Notes under the pieces: generated by a model
Database searches by the model: none
What the model saw: only the letters and a program-made list of their open reading frames with translations
What the model was told of the DNA's origin: nothing
Origin: Symsagittifera roscoffensis
Lineage: Eukaryota; Xenacoelomorpha; Acoela; Convolutidae
Assembly (NCBI RefSeq): GCF_963678635.1
Contig: NC_087064.1
Coordinates: 49,645,346-49,709,345, forward strand
Direction: 5' to 3'
DNA length: 64,000 nucleotides
Shown here: positions 23,721 to 34,179 of the stretch, piece by piece
Layout of the letters: every line of letters begins with the position of its first letter
How positions within the stretch are numbered: position 1 is the stretch's first letter
Position numbers and translations under genes: made by a program

Positions 23721-23793
23721 CGACCACAGAGGGATTTGAACCCCCAATCTTCTGATTCGAAGTCAGACGCCTTATCCGTTAGGCCATGCTGCC
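23721..23793 (-). tRNA. tRNA-Arg (anticodon TCG), probably a decayed gene
   Basis: 73 nt on the minus strand, with an A box TGGCCTAACGG, an anticodon arm CTGACTTCGAATCAG giving TCG (Arg), and a B box GGTTCAAATCC. The D, anticodon and T arms fold well, and there is no encoded CCA. The acceptor stem is poor: the 5' strand GGCAGCA against the 3' strand TGTGGTC gives one A-G mismatch and two G-U pairs. An arginine tRNA of this type normally begins GACCAC. It is either a relic or a gene altered at its 5' end, and it sits between GAGCGGTTT foldback repeats. Confidence 0.8.
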
Positions 23794-23941
23794 CTGAAAC
23801 TAGTGTCGCGCAGCGAAGCCAATATAAATTACAAGAATACGATTTTGTTTTTATACAACCATCTGTAGCGTTTTGTATTTCAAAGTTTCATTAGTTTATC
23901 ATTTTGCTTAATACAGTTACTTTGTTTCTGTTTTGTTGCTT

Positions 23942-24700
23942 TTGGCAAGGGGTCAAATCCCTGAAGGAAAACGTAAACCCCCCCCCCCCCCCCCCACTGC
24001 CCCTCCCCCCTAAATCCGCCCCTACATGAATTACTTTTTTGAAGCTCCAGGGAAACTGCAAAATTTAGAACGCAAAAGCCATCATGGTCGCAAAAGTCTG
24101 GAAATGCCATGTTTTGGTCTGGAAAGTCTGGACATGCCAAAGTTTTGTCGCGAAAGTATGGAGATGAGTCTGGGACCTCGACCCGGGAAGACCGCTCAAA
24201 AACCGCTCAAATCTTGCTTGAAAAACCGTTCAAAAATCACCGCAAGAAATGAGCGGTTTTTGAGCGGTTTTTTAAGCAAGATTTGAGCGGTTTGAGCGGT
24301 TTTTCCAAAACAACCGCCCAAACCGCTCAAATGGCAAGGGGTCAAATCCCTGAAAAAAAACGTCCACCAAACTGCCCCTCCCCCCTAAATCCGCCCCTAC
24401 ATGAATTACTTTTTTGAAGCTCCAGGGAAACTGCAAAATTTAGAACGCAAAAGCCATCATGGTCGCAAAAGTCTGGAAATGCCATGTTTTAGTCTGGAAA
24501 GTCTGGACATGCCAAAGTTTTGTCGCGAAAGTATGGACATGAGTCTGGGACCACGACCCGGGAAGACCGCTCAAAAACCGCTCAAATCTTGCTTGAAAAA
24601 CCGTTCAAAAATCACCGCAAGAAATGAGCGGTTTTTGAGCGGTTTTTTAAGCAAGATTTGAGCGGTTTGAGCGGTTTTTCCAAAACAACCGCCCAAACCG
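23942..24700 (+). repeat. Two-copy tandem duplication, about 375-bp unit
   Basis: Unit 1 starts near 23942 and unit 2 near 24328, both with GGCAAGGGGTCAAATCCCTG. They are close to identical. The spacing of matched points is 375 bp (for example 24026 and 24401). The two 86-codon frames they contain are translations of the repeat, not paralogous genes. Confidence 0.8.
23978..23995 (+). repeat. Poly-C tract, 18 bases
   Basis: An uninterrupted run of 18 C (poly-G on the minus strand), present only in the first unit of the tandem duplication. Confidence 0.95.
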
Positions 24701-24773
24701 CTCAAATGTTGGTGGAAAACCGCTCAAACCGCTCAAATCATGAGCGGTTTCTGAGCGGGATCTCGACCCGGGT

Positions 24774-25419
24774 GGTGTTAAAACGTCGAATCGTTGACCT
24801 ACATAGTTGAACTCCACAACAAACTACACAAATAAACAAAACTAAATGCAAATTCAAATTTTTACTCTCTAGAAAGTGTAACTTCACAGACCATTTTGGG
24901 CCATAGTTACCTTGTATTTAATCGATATTTGTAATCTAAATCAGATCTTTTATTGCCGGTCTGTGCCATTCACCAGAAGGTAGTCGAGTTTGGTGCAGTG
25001 AAACGATATCCATTTTATAGGAAGCTGAGAGCTGAGCGTACAATATGCCGAGATTGATGGTTACGTGGTTTGTTGGCAAAAATAAAACGAAAGAGAAAGG
25101 GTCATTTTGGTACGAATAACTTATTTTAAGGTTTTCGAGTTTGGTTAGATTTACATGTAAACTTTTTGTTCGCGACCACTGAATGGCGCGAAAATCAAAG
25201 CAAAAATTTTAACTGGTCAGAAAAAGCAGACACAGAGTTTCGGGAGAGAAAAAAAGATAGGAAACGGTTGAAAGTGGAACTTGAAAAGAAGAAGCTCCAA
25301 AATGCAAAGATTTTGCAGCTACAACCGTTACAGAGCAAACTCCGCGAACCATTAAAGCTAACGGGAGAACTCGCCGCCCTTATCGATCGTGAAGAAGACG
25401 CTTCTTCACGCGGATTCCG
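24774..25419. other. Stretch without a recognised gene
   Basis: AT-rich. An 87-codon open frame at 25166-25429 is strongly Lys/Glu/Leu-rich (coiled-coil-like) but runs into LTR-derived sequence and has no other support, so it is not called. Confidence 0.4.
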
Positions 25420-26735
25420 AAAGCCCTAGGGGTCTCGGAGAATCACTGCAAACTGTATTTTTCAAAATCTTTCAACTTCTTGTATTATCCTGAACTGAGT
25501 TTAATTAACATCTAATTCCCTTTCAGATGATGAGAAGCTGGGAGTTGAGGGACAGGGTCGATCCATTTTCGATGGATATGATGATTTCATCTACTGAAAA
25601 AAAAACAATCGTAGTATAATAATAAAGTAGCCCTGTTATTAGGAGTACCCTTGTGGTCTGGGATACTGATTGAAAAATAAGAATGCTGGTAAGCAGGTTT
25701 TCAGCTGTCTGGTGATGCTTACAGTTGGTGCTTTGATTAGCTTTAGCAACTTATTTATACAGATCACACTTGCCTTGCTCAGGTACTGCATCACGACTGT
25801 GGCATATCTTTATAACCGTGGCATTCGCCCAGAAGGCGCAGCCCCAAAAATCAAAAAGCAGCAGAAATGTCACATAAACTTTAGCGACAGAAATTACTTG
25901 AAAGAGAGGAATCGGAACGATCTACAATTTTAAATTTCAAATTTTTGTTTAGCGAGCTACTATTTCTCAAAAATGCCAAATATGCTATTTTTGGACAAAA
26001 CTGACAGAACAGCCAAATAAGAGAGGAGACACGTTCGAAGAAGAAGAAAAAAAACGAGATCGTAAAAGAAGCCACTGGACGCAGAACTTTCAATTGGCAC
26101 GTGAATTGTTCCCCTATATTGTGGAGCCGGAAGGATTTGCTGGCAAATTCGTGAATGACCTGACTCCTGACTCCGTAATTTTGGAGACTTACAGCGTTAT
26201 TCCCCAGAACAAGTGGATTCAGAGGTCCGGTTACCTTCTGACTCAATAGTAACGTTTAAAGCCCATTTAGCTACTGTTATGCCATGAACGTTTGAATTGA
26301 ATTCCAAATCAGTATTTCAATTCAGAGAATGATTATTTGGAGAAGAGGAAAGGTTCATACCACATCTATTGGGTCCCATTTGTAACTCTCAATGAAAATA
26401 ACTATAATAATTGTTTATGGCCCCGTTTTCAGACATATTGTTTGAGTATCGGAAGTCCAATTATGCGCTAGCTTGTTATTTGCATATAGTCAAAAGCTAA
26501 GTAAGAATAGTTCGGCTGTTGGCCTGAAGGTAGGAACTTGTTGGTTGTCCCTTAAAAATTGACCGTTTAAAAACTGGCGAAAATGAGACGGTGAAAAAAA
26601 CGTAGAGTTAAGATATCTGACGTGAGCCATTTCTCAAAATGGACTTTATCTACCTTTCGTTGCTGTGCTTTTATGGGATAATGTAACAAAGCGGTTTTTA
26701 TGGCGCTCTTGGATAGGCCTGTTTAACACAATTGA
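25420..26735 (+). repeat. Decayed LTR and primer-binding site of giant element copy C, with a ~840-bp insert
   Basis: About 25425-25667 aligns with LTR A 13335-13605 (GGATTCCGAAAGCC, CATTTTCGATGGATATGATG, CTTGTGGTCTGGGATACTGA). The LTR resumes near 26505-26690 (GAGACGGTGAAAA, AATGTAACA). It is followed by TTTTTATGGCGCTCTTGGATAG, the counterpart of the TGGCGCTCCTGGGTG primer-binding site. Between them is unrelated DNA (about 25668-26504). The orientation puts the internal region to the right, consistent with ORF2 relics from 27975. Confidence 0.55.
25953..26249 (+). CDS. Unrecognised open segment inside LTR relic (possible exon)
   Basis: 98 codons open from after a TAG at 25950-25952 to the TAG at 26247-26249, with no ATG near the start. 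Composition is protein-like: basic/acidic EEEEKKRDRKR, then ARELFPYIVEPEGFAGKF, LTPDSVILETY and PQNKWIQRSGY. The KWIQR stretch resembles the KMWIQRTDAY sequence near 30270-30290 and its repeat near 31960. It may be a mobile-element exon fragment or a host last exon. No family recognised. Confidence 0.25.
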   Translation, partial: RATISQKCQICYFWTKLTEQPNKRGDTFEEEEKKRDRKRSHWTQNFQLARELFPYIVEPEGFAGKFVNDLTPDSVILETYSVIPQNKWIQRSGYLLTQ

Positions 26736-27974
26736 CCAAGATTATCAGCGACGAGTCCTCCAGTTTGATCACGGCTCCATCGAATAGCTTCCTTTTTTAC
26801 TTTTAACAAAAAAATCTGGTGACAAAAAGAAGAGTTGAAACACTTCTCCCTAGGAACCAAGATCAACTTTGGAGAAAGCGTAAAACTTAGCAAATGTGTT
26901 GTCAAATAGTGCAAATCAAAAACAATTTAGTTTAAAACAAAATAGAACAAACAACTTCATAATCTCAAAAAATAATAAAACGTTGAAAAAGTATGAATGA
27001 CAGTTCACATAATGTTTCCGGGGAAGATGCGTTTTGATTTTTTTTGTTGGTATTCCAGCTTGTTTTATTACATTCTTGATTGATAGACCATTTATTTTGG
27101 TTATTTTTTCAAAACCCTCAACAGAGTCTCGTTTGAGTATTTAAGCAACTAAATAGTCGTTTTGCCGGTGACCAGTGGCCGGTGGCCTGTCGCCGGAGGG
27201 TATTGCGGCAAGCTGACAGACGGCTCCAGACACAACTAAAGTCTTCAAGAACAACCACAACGTTATTGGGTAAGGTTAGAACAATATCACCATCAATCGG
27301 GTGTTAAATATGTAGAAACAGATGCAAGCGTTGGTGGAAGATGCATTGGAACCGGTCCCTTCTGTACCCACAATCGGTTGCCAATTTTGAAGTCGAGGTG
27401 TTTTGTTTTGGATGATTAGGAGAAACAAAGGGTATAGTGAAAGTGATTAACGAATAATGATTAAGTATCACCCTCTTTAGATACTAATTATTTCCTCTTT
27501 TAGACCCGTAAAGACCCATTTCAATAAAAATAGCCATTTTTCAAACCAATCAGGGAACCAACTTTTTTTTTGATATCCAACTTCTTAAGGCTGAAGAAGC
27601 ATCTGCGCAGCAATTTACATCGTAGCTCATTTCCCATTGAAAAAATCTTGCAAAAAAAACTTGCAGAAAAAATCAGCCCTAGATTCAGCTTTTGATGATT
27701 ACTGGAACACTATTAATTTCGGTACTCTAAGTCAGCAATTTTTCCTCTTCTGCTAATTAATGATCGTTCTCAGGTTCAAAAGGCTTGGAAAAAACTTTTA
27801 AAAAAATATACGATTTCGAGCGTTCAAAACTGAAGCGCCCACGACCATAAAAACGTTTACAAAAAAATCTAAAAAGCTGCTTTTACCTCACAGGGAAGGT
27901 TGAATGGCTCAATTAGTCTAGTTTTAAGTAACTTAAACACTAGTTACTGTTCAGATGGGAGAAAACGTTTCCAT
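26736..27974. other. Stretch without a recognised gene
   Basis: The first few bases still resemble the retrotransposon leader (TTTAACACAATTGACC). After that nothing was recognised. Low-complexity AT-rich DNA with a short GC-richer patch at about 27160-27240. Confidence 0.4.
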
Positions 27975-29250
27975 AGCCTCCAAAAGTGAGCTGGAAGGGC
28001 ACACGACACGCGTGGTATAGGCCATTGTTTGAAAGCGCTGAGCAGTTTGTCACTTGGCAAAATCAAACGGAAAAACTATCATTGCGAGTAAAAGTGAAAT
28101 GGAATTGGTTACAGATTGCCGTGGCCTGACTAGAATGAATCTGATAATTGCTATGCAACTTCGCAGTATGATAAGCTTTATATATTCATTGGATCGTTGA
28201 AAACCTGTGACAACGCTACGCGTGGAAGGTTTCCCCGAATTGCTACACGCGGAAAAGGATTGAGTTGTGTTCAGAGAACAGTGGGGGGTACCATAGGTGT
28301 TCAAATAACACTTAGACATGGCGGATGTGAAGCCTAATTGAGTATGATGGGCCAAAATATCATATGAACTGCTGACGACATTTCTGTGGGACGTCCAAGA
28401 TAGATCTAATAAAAAGCTGAGGGAAGTGGTGGTAGATAGTTTCGTGAAGTTGAGAAAAAAGAATAAAAAAGAACTCCGGAGAGGAAAAGCTAGTGGAGCA
28501 CTGTCGTCTGATATGACCACAATTAACAAAACAGTTGAGACGCATTGGGTGATTATGAAAGCCGAGCCATTGCTTAAAAAATAGGCGTGATTAGGACAAA
28601 ACCATGCAAAACTCGAAGCAATTGAGCAGCCTGGACTTCAAGGGTAACATAAAATTTTTCAAAAGCGTTTGCAAAATTTTGAAGTTATAGAAAATTAAAA
28701 AAAGAACCCGACCAAACAGATTTTGATGGCTTGGTTTTGATCAGTAATGATGATCTGGATGTATCAATGTCGAAGTGTGATATACTCCACAATTTTGGAT
28801 CCCACTGACCATTCCAGCTGGGTGTAGGACGGGATACATTCAAAAAGGGGTTTACTGACTTGTAGAAACGCAATCGCAACAGCGGTGAAGCCCTGAACTG
28901 AATGCTTTGATTAACAGAAGACGAGAAGAATAAAGTCTTAGAAGCTGACTTGTAACAAATATTAGGTTTGTGCTTACACAACAATAACTGCCGGGAATGA
29001 GAGCTGGAAGTAGGCGTGAAACTTCTGCCCTGCTTCAAGCAAAGAATAACTGAACAAATAATGGGTCACGGTACGAATCACTGTTGAAAAATTGAAAAGA
29101 GTGCTCGAAGACAGTGAGTAGATGACGGAAAGCGACAAGATGCCAGACTAGGAGGCCATGAAGCCGTTAGTAGAGAAAGAATGGAAAAAATTATGAAGGA
29201 CTGATGAAGACAAACTTGAAAGAACGAGATGAGAACTCTATTTTGTTTTT
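27975..29250 (+). pseudogene. Giant-element ORF2 C-terminal region, diverged copy C
   Basis: Translated plus-strand pieces follow copy B 39850-38500 in order, across many stops. ELEGHTTRVV matches LEGHVCGDMD, SEMELVTDCRG matches TETELIADCHG, VTTLRVEGFPELLHAEKD matches VTAISVEVFPGVLQTEQK, and IMKAEPLL matches LMEVEPLL. LTCRNAIATAVK then matches LVTHRNAVTTAVK, and the Cys-Lys-Gln tail follows. Similarity is roughly 40-50 percent by eye, far lower than between A and B, so this is a different, older subfamily. Non-functional. Confidence 0.6.
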
Positions 29251-30369
29251 TGTGTAGTCAAAAAAAGTGAATGAAGCTAGCAGAAAACGGTTTTCAAACC
29301 TTTTTTTAATTTTTTTTCTGCTTCAGCTAGGAAGTTGAAATTGGCAAAATTTACACATTTTTCAAAATGTATCATGAGATTTTTTTTCATTTACTGAGGC
29401 AAAAAACGTCAACTTGTTTAGTTATTCAAGCCTGACCGATTGTTTTTATCTGAATAGAAAAGTAACCGCTCTTTGATAATCGGTTGAGGTGTGCGTACGC
29501 TAATAGAAAGTGAACGTAAATCAGTGCTTCTCGAGCCACAAAATTTCTCAGTTTGAGTTTTTGGGCAACCACATGTTTGAAACATCATACTTAATGAGTA
29601 ATAAGTATCAATGGCTTATCAATGGATTCAGCAACCAGAAAAAAAATATCTACGACTTTCTTCATTGTTTATCACCGTGATAGTTATAAGACGGCGCTAA
29701 AAACATAGTGCAGTGCCATTTTTTCACACGCTGTGACTTGAATTGCATCAGATCAATTTAAATTTTTGGCGAGTTTTAAAGTTTTGCAGATCAAAACAAT
29801 ATCAATGTTTTTGAAATAACCCTGAAAAAAGAAGAGGCTTTCATCAGGGAGTATGAGGTGGTCAGATAGACTGTCATGATCTGCCTTACCTTTCGATTAT
29901 TGTAAAAATCGTCACTGAACAAGTTAACGGCAAAATTCAAGAAAAAAAGGGATCGGAAAATTCTAGATCTTTGAATTTTTAGTTTTTGATACAAAGTCTA
30001 TTTTTTAACAGAAAATCTAAAGTTTCTCTATAAGTTTAAGGAAAATTGACGTAAGCAGTACAGCCGAAAGTCAGACCAGACACAGTCGAAGAAAAAATAA
30101 TTTCAAATTGAAAAAAAATCCCAGATGTGAAAAGTTAAAACTGGCAAGATGCGAGTTGTTTTTTTTTCTCAAATTGAGTAGAGTCAGGAGAGTCAATGGC
30201 AGATTTGGAATCGATACGAGCCCCTCGCGGACCCAGAATTTGGGAGAATAAGTGCGGTGTATCCCAGAAAATGTGGATTCAGAGGACCGATGCCTACAAA
30301 GTTATTAGTAAATTTCGTTGCCTTCTTAGCTTTTGCAAGGCCCTGAACGTTTCAATTTCGATTTCAATC

Positions 30370-30960
30370 GCTAGTTCAGAACATTGCGCAGTGTTGCAAA
30401 GTTTTGAAGATAGCAAAACCAAAAAAAAAAGAATTTGGGTGAGACGGAGAATAATGAAATGTTTTAGAGCTTTAATGACGACGGGTATGCGACATTGCTC
30501 GAAGCGTCAAATGTCCAGATTTTCTTAAATTTACATTCCAATCCAGCTGAATACAGAACGTGGTGCTTTCAGAAGGATTTAGTGACTTGAAGAAATACAG
30601 TCACAACAGGGGTGAGTGTTTGATGCGAAATCTTTGCATAACAGAAAACGAGAAGAAAAAAGTCTTGAAAGCTTACCTGGAGCAAAAAGTAAGCCTATGC
30701 TTATCCAAAAAATTCTGCCGGAGCAGTGAGCTGAAAGTAAGCGTGAAACTTTTACGCTGCTGCAAGCAAAAAATAGCTGAACAGATAAGGGGACACAATG
30801 CGCATCTCTGATGAAAAATTGCAAATAGTGCTCGAGGACACTTAGGAAAAGAAGAAAATCGACAAGGTGGCAGAGGAAGAGGCCATTGAGCAATGAAAAA
30901 AGAAAGAACGGAAAAATTATGAAGGACTGATGAAGACGAACTTGAAAGAACAAGATGAGA
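30370..30960 (+). pseudogene. ORF2 C-terminal fragment in second tandem unit
   Basis: KKKRIWVRRRIMKCFRALMTT matches the KKIWARKRLMPWFRANMTAW block of copy B. A second frame (30560-30811) carries NEKKKVLKAYLEQKVSLCLS, KKFCRSSELKV and LLRCCKQKIAEQ, matching the EDLERNVTLCLHNSFCRN and PLPCCKQRVEEQ region. The CC-K-Q motif is the diagnostic feature. Broken by stops and a frameshift. Confidence 0.6.
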
Positions 30961-32039
30961 GCTCGATTTTGTCTTTGCGTGGTAAAAAATAATGAATGAA
31001 ACTTGCAGAAGCTGGTTCTTAAACGCGTTTTTTTTCTAGGTCAGCTAAAAATTTAAAATTGTAAAAATTGATTCAATTTTGAAATTGAATCTTGAGAAAT
31101 GAGTTTTTGAATAATTACAGGGGCAAAAAACATCAACATGTTCAATTCTTTAAGCCTGACTGAGTGTTTTTATTTGAATAGGAAGAGTAATTGTTCTGTG
31201 AGAATCGGGTGAGGTCTGCGTACGCTCATTTGAAAGCTAGGTAATTCGAAACTTCTCTATCCACAAAAATTCTCAGTTTGATTCCGCTGGCAGCCAGATG
31301 TTTGCAACGTTATACTTAATGAGTACCACTCTAAAAATCGATGGCTTATCGATGGAATCAGCAACCAGAAAAAAAATATCCAAGACATTCTTTATGGTTT
31401 GTCACCGTGATAGTTATACGACGGCGGTGAAAACATACTGCTGGGCCATTTTTCGACACGCCGTGAGTTGAAGTGCATTAGACAATTTCAATTTTCTGGC
31501 AAAATTTGTAAATTTTGCAGATCGAAACAAGATCATTGTTTTTGACAATAATCCTGAAAAAAAATTTAGGCTGTCAGGGAGTATGAGGTGGTCAGGGAGT
31601 CGGTCATGTTCTGCCTTCATCCTAAGAGAAGGGATCGGAAAATTCTAGATCTTTGAAGTTTTAGTTTTCGGTTCAGTAGCTATTCTGAACTGAAAAGCTA
31701 AAGTTTCTCTATATTTTTACGGAATATTGAAGTGAACAGAACAGCCGAAAGTCAGACTAGACACGGTCCATAAAAAGAGAAAAATCAGTTTGAAAAAGAA
31801 AATCCCGGATTTGAAAAGTGAAAAGCTGGTAGGATGCGCGTTGTTTTTTTCTCAAATTGAAAAAAGCCGGAAGATTCAACGGCAGATTCGGAATCAATAC
31901 GAACCCTCGCGGACCCGGAAATTGGGATGCTAATACCGGTGTATGCCGGAAAATGTGGATTCAGAGGACCGATGCATACTAAGTTATTAGTAACTTTCGT
32001 TGCCTTTTTAGCAACTGCAAGGCACTGAACATTTGAATT

Positions 32040-32660
32040 TACTTTTCAATCATTAGTTTAGAGTGTTTCACAGTATTGCAGAGTATTGAAGATACCAAAA
32101 GCAAAAAAAAAGAATTTGGACGAGACGGAGATTCGTGAATTGTTTTGGAACTTCAACGACGACGGGTATTTGTTATTGCGTGAAACGTCGTATGCACAGA
32201 AATTTACACCCCAATCCAGCTGAATACAGAACCTGGTGCTTTTAAAAGAATTTAAGTGACATGAAGGAATGCCGTCACAACAGCGGTGAATGCTTGATGC
32301 GGAAAGCTTTGCATAGCAGAAGACGAGAAGAATAAAGTCAGACAATTTGAGTGCTGACCTGGGGCGAAACGTATGCCTGTGCTTACCCAAAATCAGGGAG
32401 CTGAAAGTAAGCGTGAAACTTTTGCGCTGCTGCAAGCAAAGAATAGCTGAACAAATAATAGGACACGATGCGCATCTCTGCTGAAAAGTTGAAACGAGTG
32501 CTCGAGGACAGTGAGGAAAATAAATAAAACTGGCAGACAAAGAAGGCAGACAAAGAGGCCATGGAGCAAAGAGAAGAGAAGGAACGGAACAAGTTTTGAA
32601 GGACTGATGAAGGCGAACTTAAAAGAACTGACGAACTTTTGTTTGAATAGGAAAATTATT
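32040..32660 (+). pseudogene. ORF2 C-terminal fragment in third tandem unit
   Basis: Same content as the second unit, with more decay. The AARGCAAAGAATAGCTGAACA stretch near 32437 and the AGTAAGCGTGAAACTTTTGCGCTG stretch (two pieces) preserve the Cys-Cys-Lys-Gln region. Parts of the unit after 32660 are non-coding. Confidence 0.5.
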
Positions 32661-32800
32661 TGCTCTGTGATAATCGGGCGAGGTCTGCCTGCGTACGCTC
32701 TTTTGAAGGGTACGTAACTCAGTACTTATCTACCCACAAAACTTCTCAGTTTGATTTTTAGGGCAGCCTTATGTTTGAAACATTATAAATATTGAGTAAA

Positions 32801-33060
32801 AACGTATGTTTTGGTTCGTTCTGATTTTTGACCTTTTTGTTAAGGAAGATGCAAGCTCAATTACAGTGAAGGTAGCCACTGGACAAACAGATGGCACGAT
32901 TATGATGAAAATCGATTGGTTTCGGCAGGACGTTATAAGGTGGTAGGAGACTTGAATGTGTCGACTGAAGAAAACCTCAAGCATTCGCATGTCAAGGCGG
33001 ACTATCTTCGAGAGATCAAACCAAGCACATAGTTCGAGGCTGCCTGGTTTTAAAACCTCG
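32801..33060. other. Stretch without a recognised gene
   Basis: Short open segments exist (for example around 32860-33030, plus strand, with protein-like composition) but none is long or supported enough to call. Confidence 0.35.
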
Positions 33061-33395
33061 TTTTTGATGAGCGAGGTGCTTTAAATTGAGCAAAAGCACT
33101 GTTAATTACTTTAAATGTAATTAAAAACAAGTTTTAACATGTTTCTGAACATCTTGATTTTATGAAAAAATGGTTATTATACAATTTTCATATATGGAAA
33201 TTGTATGATAACCATTTTATTATCTTCAAACTAATTTTTCACTTTTGACGAGCAATGTGCTTTAAATTGAGCAAAAGTACTCTTAAATATTTTAAATTTG
33301 TTTATAAACAAGTTTTAACAAGTTTCTGAAAATCTTGCCTCTCATGAAAAATGGTTATTATACAACTTTCATATATGGAAATTGTAGGATAAACT
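33061..33395 (+). repeat. Tandem duplication of about 180 bp
   Basis: 33061-33215 and 33242-33395 share GAGC(G/A)A(G/T)GTGCTTTAAATTGAGC, AACAAGTTTTAACA(T/A)GTTTCTGAA and ATGGTTATTATACAA. The second half of each unit also contains the short inverted sequence ATATATGGAAATTGTA near ATTTTCATATAT. Confidence 0.75.
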
Positions 33396-33618
33396 TTTTT
33401 TTCCAAAAAAAAAAAACGTAATCATTTTCATTACCAGACTGTTTTAATTGGTTCAAACAGCCGGAGAAACTGTATTGAATCTTTTTTCAATGATTTTTTG
33501 AAATTGTATGAAAATTGTATGATAAGCATTTTTCCATACATTTGATGTAGGAAATTGTAAGATAAGCATTTTCGGTGTGGGGAAATGTAAGATAAGCATT
33601 TTCGGTTTATGGAGGTCA

Positions 33619-33931
33619 ACCCGGGTAGTATTTCAACTGCATCTTAGCGTCATATTACCTTTCCAGGCCTTTTTGTTGGTTTTAATCGGTTTTCTTTATA
33701 AGACCGCTCAAAAACCGCTTAAAAACCGCTCAAATCTTGCTTGAAAAACCGTTAAAAAATCACCGCAAGAAATGAGCGGTTTTTGAGCGGTTTTTTAAGC
33801 AAGATTTGAGCGGTTTGAGCGGTTTTTCCAAAAAAAACCGCCCAAACCGCTCAAACCGCTCAAATTTTGCTGGAAAATCGCCCAAACCGCCAATATCTTC
33901 AGCGGTTTTTGAGTGGGATCTCGACCCGGGT
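33619..33931. repeat. GAGCGGTTT foldback element, short copy
   Basis: Bounded by ACCCGGGT (33619-33626) and its identical palindromic partner ACCCGGGT (33924-33931), the right one inside GGGATCTCGACCCGGGT as in the element at 23496-24773. The middle (33700-33900) is a near-perfect foldback of AACCGCTC and GAGCGGTT units around CACCGCAAGAAATG, matching 24185-24310. The 23496 element and this one are separated by 9 kb, so the family is dispersed. Confidence 0.6.
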
Positions 33932-34179
33932 TCACTTGAGGATTTAAGCGGATTTAAAGTGAATTAAATTTTAATTTTTTACACATCCGAACCATGACTA
34001 TCTTTCCTACGGTTTTGGCTGAGTGCGGTCAGATCTTCTTTGGCAAGAAAAAATAAAAACCATATACTTCACATTGGAACTAGCGCAGAACTACAGGACG
34101 ATTACGCGCATGGCATGATCGGTGAAGTGGCAGTCTACATGTTGCATCGCAATGGAAATCAAAAACATTTATTGAGCTG

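Larger units (their letters stand above)
23496..24773. repeat. Composite GAGCGGTTT foldback element with terminal inverted repeats
   Basis: The left end ACCCGAGTCGAGAT (23496-23509) is the inverted match, 13 of 14, of the right end ATCTCGACCCGGGT (24760-24773). The interior carries dozens of GAGCGGTTT or AACCGCTC units in both orientations, able to fold into long hairpins. It includes the tRNA at 23721-23793 and a tandem duplication (next entry). A shorter relative lies at 33619-33931. Behaviour like a non-autonomous DNA transposon or foldback element is inference. Confidence 0.55.
28700..32800 (+). repeat. Three diverged ~1.7-kb tandem repeats derived from an ORF2 3' end
   Basis: Equivalent points such as GGACTGATGAAG(A/G)C lie at about 29200, 30925 and 32601, giving spacings near 1724 and 1676. 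Each unit carries the end of ORF2 followed by matching non-coding sequence, including a 'gcgtacgct' block at about 29494, 31218 and 32692 and, in units 1 and 2, a 'atggcttatc(a/g)atgga(t/a)tcagcaacca' block near 29609 and 31339. Unit boundaries are approximate. Confidence 0.65.

Noticed and set aside
24026-24661. Two 86-codon frames with almost the same protein, apparent paralogs
   Set aside because: They are translations of a 375-bp tandem DNA duplication containing GAGCGGTTT hairpin repeats; the codon pattern follows the repeat and there is no independent sign of coding.
23496-24773. CRISPR-like direct repeats
   Set aside because: Units are short, of both orientations and variable spacing with no unique spacers; the surroundings are eukaryotic.
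25166-25429. Coiled-coil protein gene
   Set aside because: Lys/Glu/Leu-rich open frame that ends inside LTR-derived sequence, with no homology to the other copies and no promoter or splice support.
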